Assembly: GCA_030490835.1 (NCBI GenBank)
Contig: CM059972.1
Coordinates: 59,377,563 to 59,441,562, forward strand
DNA from: Annona cherimola
Lineage: Eukaryota; Streptophyta; Magnoliopsida; Magnoliales; Annonaceae
Direction: 5' to 3'
Length of the DNA: 64,000 nt
The stretch's first letter is position 1, and each line of letters starts with the position of its first letter. Under the pieces are notes generated by a model. That model was not told the DNA's origin. It saw only the letters and a program-made list of their open reading frames with translations, and ran no database searches. Positions 59,101 through 64,000 of this stretch are shown here, piece after piece. The position numbers and the translations under genes are program-made.

Positions 59101-61866
59101 GGGTTCGTGTTTACAGGGTTCGGGCTTGCCTGAACCCGAAACCGAGCTCTATTTGAATTCGGGTTCGGGTTCGGGTTGAAAAGTTCAGAGTTTCAACACT
59201 GTATTTTTTCGGGTTCGGGCTGAACCCGGCCCAAGTTGCACCCCTAGTCTTCATCCTATTTTTATTATGAAATTAAATCATAACAATATTCATGTGGAAA
59301 TTTGCAAAGAACTGAAAAATAACAAATAAATCAATTAAATATAAGGAATATTTAAAATTAATTTTGTAAATTTCAGTAGTTATGATGAAAACTAACAATG
59401 TTGGAAACGATACAAAACATTTCAAAAATCGTTGCCATTGATGCAGTGAGTTTGAAATTGTTGCCATGAATGTACATATTTTACTCTTGAATTCACCTGA
59501 TACAAATACCCCAAAACTAACTACGTTTTTGAATAAGTTTCTAAAATCGTAAGGATTAAAATGGGTAGGATGTATACATGGATGGCATGCCCTTAAAGTT
59601 GCTTAGCTAGAAATAGTTTATGACATTTCAAAATGGTTAGCTTTGATGCCATTTTGCGTATGTTTGTGTATTTGGAGTTGAAAACAACCCAAAAGGGTAG
59701 ATTTGAGCAAAAGGCCTATGATAAGTCTGTATACATTAACAAGATTCCTAGCATGATTGGACTATCCTCGAAGACTATTCAATCAGCATGAGCACAATTC
59801 TAATACCTGCAGTCTTATTTATTTCAGTTATCCACAGAATGTTTAGCCAGATATTCTTTTGCTTACTAAGTTAACCAGGAGAAGCTGTTTTATTGATATT
59901 TTCAGTAGAAAGATAGTGAGAGCGCAGTCCAGGGCTGAGGTGGAAGTGGACATAACAAGGAAAGGGCCTTCCCTTGGTATCATTTGGGTTAGGTTTGAGC
60001 CATAAGGCAACCCACAGATTTAGTCATTTTGAGCTTTGTCCATATAAGAGACCTCATCTTGACAGTGACTATTGTATTTTGTGAAAGTGACAGTTATCTA
60101 ATGTTTGAGTTTTGTATGATGTACATGAGCCTCTGCAGAGTAACTTAGTAGTTTCACATCTGCAGCCTATTACTATCATATGACTACAGAAAAGACAAGT
60201 TCCAACACAGGTGGTACCTCACATCTCCTCATCTTTCTGTCATGGTGACTAGTGACAGTTGTTCGGCTTGGTGGACCAGGCAAGGTGCCACAGGCCAAAT
60301 TCATAGCATATCAGTTCTTTAACCGAACCCACCAAGGAGACAGGAAAGACCTGCAGACCAATCCACTCATGGTGACCTACAAGCATAATTGTGGAAGACT
60401 GACTGCTACTGCAGCCCACATGTTGATTGGAAAGAAATCTTCATGACCATTTACATATCAATGATCAACCTTTGTTCCAAATCCTAATTTTATCCTTGTG
60501 CAAAATTGGATAGAAACTTGTCACTCAATCAGCAAGCTAGCCCTGTACTTCTTATCCTGATCATAGGTATGAATTTTAACTAGCTCATGATCAACCTTCA
60601 CCAAGGCCAGAATGTCGGATCTAGTTTTCACCTTTATATGCATAACATGGATTCAAATATCAGCCGATACGCGGGGGGGGGGGGGGGGGGGGGGGGTGGG
60701 TGTATTAGCCGTATCGGTGGTGTATTGGTCGGGGTGTATCAGCCAAATGAATAAAACTATAAAAAATTCTATTTTTTCACTCTTGTGCACATGTTTTCTA
60801 TTTCAAAACTCTTCCCTTCCTCTACACTCATTTTTACACTAACATTCATTGTTTTTTCTTGCAAATAGATAAATTTTTATTTTATTATATATATTCTTAA
60901 TTCTCAAAAATATAAAAATTTTAAAAATTATTCTGAAAAAAAAGAGAGACTTTTTATCAGTTACACAAATTTGTTTGCGGTAATATAACTGACTTTTTCT
61001 TGTAATTTAAGCAAAATTTGAAGTTGTTTTTTATTTATAAAATTTTTAAAATCTAGAAGCTTGAACATCTCAAAATAAAAAGTTATCAACTTTTTATTGG
61101 TTTTTATCTTGTGCTTACGCAAATATATTTAATTTGTGAATTGTAATTAATTGATTTATAATTTATTTCTTTTTTTTTTCTTTAGTTATATTTGATTTTG
61201 CTATGTATCATGTAAGTTGAATTGTTAATGAGTTTACATGTCTTGTCTGTGATTTCTTTTTTCATCTAAAATTCATACTATATGTGTTACCATAGATAAC
61301 TACTTATAAGAGAAAATAGATTGATACACTATCCTATATAGGCAAAATGCTAAGTGATTATATATTCTTGCATTTCTCAATTTTCTGATTTTTTTACAAA
61401 TTTTTTCGCATTTTTTATGGTAAAAATAAATTCCGTCCGATACGGTCTGATACCGATACGATACGGCCGTATTGTATCGTTTTTAGAGGGGACCGATACG
61501 CCATCCAATACCGATATTTCGAACCATGATTCATAATGTTACAATTCTATCCACCAGATAACAAGATTGGCTCCTTCCAAGAACTACATAGCAAAATGAA
61601 ATTTTAAGGAAAACAAAGGAATCAACCAAGATAAGGGTGAAAAAGAATAAAGAATGAAAGGAAAAAATTGGGGGGAAAAGAAGAAGAGGAAGAAGAAGAG
61701 TATACCCTCAACTGCAGTAAAAGCTGTTGTCAGCACTTTGGCAAGAACTTACCACTTCAAGGAGACTAGCTCCCTCTTGAAGTCCCTCAATCTCCCCTGG
61801 ACCTGAGCCTCTAGCGAAATGAGCTGCTGCAGGGTCAAGATCCTTTCTGTCTTTTGTTACCAAGCC
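47111..61866 (-). CDS. NAD-ME: NAD-dependent malic enzyme, mitochondrial-type, C-terminal nine exons
   Basis: The enzyme decarboxylates malate to pyruvate with NAD+, in plants in mitochondria. Nine exons on the minus strand, in transcript order: 61753-61866, 57743-57808, 56832-56904, 56283-56369, 56149-56203, 56009-56080, 54851-54913, 47744-47858, 47111-47182. They sum to 717 bases (238 residues plus stop), and every junction keeps phase. Motifs in order: GLVTKDRKDLDPAAAHFARG, KPHVLLGLSGVGGIFNEE, AIFAMSNPTMN, NIVFASGSPFQHVDLGNG, NQANNMYLFPGIGLG, ECLASYMTDEQ, AAVVRAAVAEELAEGHGEVG, and the end VYSPLVHEK. The ending and the AAVVRAAVAE block favour the plant mitochondrial NAD type over NADP-ME. 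Upstream exons (malate-binding site, first Rossmann part, transit peptide) lie beyond the window. No stops are seen, so it is likely functional. Introns reach about 7 kb and hold LINE, hAT and MITE insertions. Confidence 0.93.
47744..47858 (-). CDS. NAD-ME: NAD-ME penultimate exon
   Basis: 115 bases. Begins with the last base of a Ser codon, then IRHITAQVGAAVVRAAVAEE. Ends KELLDMSQ before donor GTACAA. Confidence 0.93.
48420..48980. repeat. dispersed repeat Q, copy 1
   Basis: Blocks here recur at 52510-53050. CCTATGAAACTGTGTGCAAC (near 48441) matches the reverse complement of a block near 52575, while the part with GTGTTTTTACTAAAATACCC (near 48676) matches 52790 in direct sense. It lies in the last large malic enzyme intron. 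Family unknown. Confidence 0.5.
48960..49207. mobile_element. degenerate Tourist/Harbinger-like MITE
   Basis: Left end AGGGTTTGTTTGG and interior TAATGATTAAAAGTAAA and AGTAGTTGTATAAAG resemble the 15212-15502 element. The right end is eroded. Confidence 0.5.
49365..52455 (+). mobile_element. RTE-type non-LTR retrotransposon (LINE), degenerate, copy 1
   Basis: It matches the LINE at 62236-64000. The endonuclease domain runs from about 49440 to 49990 (frame 49617-49835: QLKFMQGEELMNVISVYISQ, then DLNGH-like and RNE/FGF remnants). RT runs from about 50790 to 51780 in pieces: a KVLRPENIL start, a YKNKGDIL..ANYHG piece near 50970, and a SLYLF piece near 51430 interrupted by a MITE. The 3' end near 52455 has a GATGATAATGACGACAACAAC tail typical of the short 3' repeats of RTE elements. 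It is antisense to the malic enzyme and lies in its 6.9-kb intron. It is riddled with stops. Confidence 0.8.
51446..51605. mobile_element. small inverted-repeat MITE inside the LINE RT
   Basis: Arms TGTTCACAAATGAGATGGGA and the inverse ATCTCATTCCTGAACA, about 160 bp. LINE coding sequence (SLYLF / VIDxL) continues on both sides. The target duplication is not clear. Confidence 0.7.
52456..54850. other. malic enzyme intron, right part
   Basis: Contains repeat Q copy 2 (52510-53050), partly inverted and partly direct relative to 48420-48980. The rest is AT-rich intron without recognisable genes. Confidence 0.45.
54851..54913 (-). CDS. NAD-ME: NAD-ME exon
   Basis: 63 bases, phase 1-in, 2-out. 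Reads LASYMTDEQIEKGILFPSIS. Donor GTAGTG, acceptor TTTTTACAG. Confidence 0.92.
54985..55245. mobile_element. degenerate Tourist/Harbinger-like MITE
   Basis: The interior CTATCTATTTTATCTTTATT and CATTACCTCTATTATATTA resembles the 42612-42877 element. Ends are poorly preserved. It lies in a malic enzyme intron. Confidence 0.45.
56009..56080 (-). CDS. NAD-ME: NAD-ME exon
   Basis: 72 bases. IGLGALLSGAHFISDGMLQ followed by AAAE and a Cys codon split by the intron. Donor GTAAGTAT. Confidence 0.93.
56149..56203 (-). CDS. NAD-ME: NAD-ME exon
   Basis: 55 bases. NGKVGHVNQANNMYLFPG with a split Gly codon at each end. Acceptor ATCGATCCAG was chosen because it alone keeps frame with the preceding exon. 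Donor GTATGT. Confidence 0.92.
56283..56369 (-). CDS. NAD-ME: NAD-ME exon
   Basis: 87 bases. ECTASDAFKYAGDNIVFASG, then SPFQHVDL with a split Gly codon. Donor GTCAGT, acceptor CATATGACAG. Confidence 0.93.
56428..56771. mobile_element. MITE in a malic enzyme intron, 9-bp TSD
   Basis: TIRs GGGCGCTGGTTCAATGCACC and its complement, AT-rich arms and a central CAGTGCCACTGATTTT: the CCCGGGTGCA family of 8573 and 41739. Flanks GATATTGTA (56419-56427) and AATATTGTA (56772-56780). Confidence 0.88.
56832..56904 (-). CDS. NAD-ME: NAD-ME exon
   Basis: 73 bases. VLKAMRESDSPRPAIFAMSN, then PTMN and the first base of an Ala codon. Follows the GC-donor intron. Acceptor TTCTGGCAG. Confidence 0.93.
57743..57808 (-). 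CDS. NAD-ME: NAD-ME exon, followed by a GC donor
   Basis: 66 bases, 22 codons, VKKVKPHVLLGLSGVGGIF and NEE. The exon ends GAG and the intron starts GCAAGT (57737-57742 on plus as ACTTGC), the consensus of GC-AG introns. No GT nearby keeps the conserved FNEEVLKAM reading. Confidence 0.93.
58228..59478. mobile_element. inverted-repeat element with about 95-bp TIRs, host of the hAT insertion
   Basis: 58228-58320 (GCATCCATGGCAATAATTTC onwards) is matched in inverse by 59380-59478 (GAAATTGTTGCCATGAATGT), including internal ATGTTTTG and GTTAGTCTTCAT blocks. Removing the hAT leaves an element of about 320 bp. It lies in a malic enzyme intron. Confidence 0.75.
58321..59246. mobile_element. non-autonomous hAT element, perfect 8-bp TSD
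   Basis: TIRs TAGGGGTGCAACTCGGG and CCCAAGTTGCACCCCTA, flanked by GTCTTCAT at 58313-58320 and 59247-59254. 926 bp with no transposase. Subterminal GGGTTCGGG and ACCCTA repeats are abundant. Confidence 0.93.
60646..61528. mobile_element. inverted-repeat element with GATACG subterminal repeats and a G24 run
   Basis: CATGGATTCAAATATCAGCC at the left and the inverse of CATGGTTCGAAATATCGGTA at the right, with many CCGATACG/CCGTATCG motifs just inside. The target duplication is unclear. About 0.88 kb, no coding capacity, malic enzyme intron. Confidence 0.65.
60673..60696 (+). repeat. homopolymer G24
   Basis: An uninterrupted run of 24 G, followed by TGGGTG. Confidence 0.9.
61753..61866 (-). CDS. 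NAD-ME: NAD-ME exon, most upstream one in the window
   Basis: 114 bases, 38 codons in phase 0: GLVTKDRKDLDPAAAHFARG, then a GPGEIEGLQEGASLLEV end. Donor GTAAGT, acceptor CATCCAG. The preceding exons are not in 61867-64000. Confidence 0.93.
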
Positions 61867-62235
61867 CTGGATGCAAAAGAGTGCAGCAAGTTACGCATGC
61901 TAATTTTATATAAGCCGACGAACATCAATAATAAACAGGAATCAAGGAAATTCTAACCAGCGGAAAGCAATCAGATTTTGGGACACAGCATGTATCAGGC
62001 ATCCAATAATTCACCCAGTATATATTGCATGGAGATGAACCATCATAACATTTATTTTAAAAAATTTACAAAAGACACAACAACACATGTTCAACAGCAC
62101 ATCTGTAGTCAAGCATTCTTCCAAACTGTAACTCAATATCACAACTCTATTGTAAGCGATGCGCTGTAGCGGAGCCCGGCTGCAGTGAGAAATGAGTCAG
62201 GGTTGCTAAGATATCGCCTCAGAAGCAACGCACTA

Positions 62236-64000
62236 CAACAACATGACAAATGGGCAAAAGTTTTCATGCCTTTGTAAACATGGTTTGGTGAAAAAGGTAG
62301 TACCAAAACACAAAATCTGTTTTGCCTCATGGTTAGGACACTTTCAGGGAAAAGTAGTAGATGTTATGAAAAGAAGAAGAATCAATGCAACGTGTCTTTC
62401 AGAAACTAAATGGAAAGGAGATAACACTAAACAGGTTAATGGGTTCAATTATGGTATGTATGAAAGAATAAAAATAGAAACAATGTGAGTATAACAGTGG
62501 AAAATAAATTTACAGATGAAGTTGTAGATATTAAGAGAGTAAATAATAGAACTATACAAATAAAACTTGTGCTAAGTGGAGAGGTTATAAATGTAATCAA
62601 TGCTTATGCACCATAGGTAGGATTAGATGTAAAATCAAAAAACATTGTTTAGATTAAATAGATAGTTTAGTACAAATAATATCTAACCAAGAAAAGATTG
62701 TGACGGAAGATTTAAATGGACATGAAAGATAAGAGAATATAAGATATAAGAGAATTCATAGAGGCTTTGGTTTTGAATAAGAAGTGAAATAGTAAATATC
62801 ATTATAGATTTTTTCTATGGCATATAGTTTGATTATAGCAAGTACCATATTTCAAAAAGGAGACGAACGTTTGATTACCTTTAAGAGTAGCAACAAATCT
62901 AGCCAAACAAATTTCTTTCTTATAAGAAGATCCAATAGATCCATATGTAGTAATCGCATAATTATCCCAAGTGAGAATTTAACTATGCAACATATGTTGT
63001 TAGTAATGGATATAAACACATAGAGAAATGACAAAACCTAAAAGTAATGTAATTCCAAATATTAAGTGGTAGAATTTGAATGATGATAACATAGAACTTT
63101 TAGCAAGAGAATGATAGAAGAAAAAAAGGATGTAACAGAAGTTGAATTAGCATCAATATAAAATGAAATGACGTAATGCATTAAACGAGTTACACAGAGT
63201 ATTTTAAGAGCATGTAAAAATGGTAAATTCTTACATAGGGAAACTTGGAGGTGGAACGAGGACATTCGAAAAACTAAAATGACAAATAAAAAAGTTTTAA
63301 AAATGACAGACTAATAAAATAATATGAATTTACAATAACACAAACTATTAAAAAGCAAAAAAAATTATTAGTAAAGCTAAACATAAAGCTTACGACAATT
63401 TATGTAAGAAATTAGTAACTAAACAAGGAGAAAGATATATATTTAAATTAGTTAAATTAAAAGAAAGTAAAGGTAAAGATCGATAAAAAATTATTAGCGA
63501 AGCTAAACACTAATGACAATTTATATGATAGATTAGGAACCAGACAAAATGAAAAAGATATACTTTTTTGGGATAAAAAAAAGGATATATTTAAATTAGC
63601 TAAATTAAGAGAAAAATAAAGGTAAAGACCTAATGCATGTCAAATGCATTAGAAGTAAGAATCAAAGAGTTTTAGTTAAAGAAGATGAAATTAGAAAAAG
63701 TTAGAAAATTTATTTCTACGGATTATTAAATGGTACTCCACATTAAATGATAGTTCAAATGTAAAAAAAAAAAAAAAAAAGATACAAACGAGCACAAGAA
63801 AAACATTAGGTTCAAATAATATACCAATTGAGGCATGAAAGTATGGGAGACACAGATAATAGGTAACAAACTTCTTTAATAGGATTATAAAATAAATCTA
63901 ATGTTCAAATGAATGGAGAAAAAGCATTATAGTAACAATCTATAAAAATAATAGAGAAATTCAAAATTGTGCAAATTATCATGGAATAGAACTAATGAGT
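62236..64000 (+). mobile_element. RTE-type LINE copy 2, runs off the window
   Basis: The endonuclease start is in frame 62243-62488 with KRRRINATCLSETKWKGDN (the ETK motif of AP-endonuclease-type domains) and FNYGMYERI. Remnants of the NVINAYAP and DLNGH motifs are near 62590 and 62710. An RT start lies at about 63800 (SNNIPIEAWK-like, then CANYHGIELMS at the window edge). A poly-A run is at 63761-63780. It is degenerate, antisense to the malic enzyme, and in an upstream intron of it. Confidence 0.78.

Noticed and set aside
47111..61866. NADP-malic enzyme
   Set aside because: The C-terminal AAVVRAAVAE..GEVG block and the VYSPLVHEK end fit plant NAD-ME, not NADP-ME.

Overview
The window is nuclear DNA of a flowering plant. 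It is AT-rich and dominated by transposable elements. The evidence for a plant is spliced exons of a plant NAD-dependent malic enzyme, a broken NB-LRR resistance gene, Sirevirus-type Ty1/copia and chromovirus-type Ty3/gypsy retroelements primed by initiator tRNA-Met, plant RTE-type LINEs, and fragments of an endogenous caulimovirid (florendovirus/petuvirus-like). Nothing bacterial is present. The species cannot be named from the sequence.

Layout. (1) 1-2944: the 3' end of a gypsy LTR, then endogenous pararetrovirus (EPRV) pieces in opposite orientations: RNase H on minus, movement protein and linker on plus. (2) 2945-11250: a gypsy chromovirus with gag, a deleted pol that keeps only chromodomain scraps, a 5'-truncated first LTR, and a second LTR with an internal deletion and a MITE flanked by a perfect 10-bp duplication. 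(3) 11251-12923: further EPRV pieces, namely minus-strand small ORFs behind a TATA-bearing intergenic region, then plus-strand coat-protein-region sequence. (4) 12924-37653: a three-level Sirevirus nest. Element S1 (LTRs 12924-14623 and 22400-23058+36605-37653) sits in the EPRV coat region. Element S2 (23059-36604) sits in the 3' LTR of S1. Two solo LTRs (30051-31619, 32271-34161), each with a perfect 5-bp target duplication, sit in the env-like region of S2. (5) 37654-39318: the EPRV coat region resumes exactly where S1 interrupted it, and ends in a protease fragment. (6) 39319-42326: a CC-NB-LRR-type resistance pseudogene lacking its N-terminus and split by a MITE. (7) 42327-47110: MITEs, two palindromic repeats and one possible minus-strand first exon. 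(8) 47111-61866: the last nine exons of a NAD-malic enzyme gene on the minus strand. All splice phases agree. The introns are swollen by LINE, hAT and MITE insertions, and one intron has a GC donor. (9) 62236-64000: a second RTE LINE that runs off the window.

The only gene with an intact reading frame across several exons is the malic enzyme. All retroelement and EPRV frames are broken by stops, frameshifts or deletions. The main interest is the readable insertion history (EPRV, then S1, then S2, then solo LTRs), the rearranged EPRV locus beside an NB-LRR pseudogene, the GTCGAC palindrome arrays in the Sirevirus LTRs, and a MITE family with 9-10 bp target duplications that hit an LTR, the NB-LRR and a malic enzyme intron.
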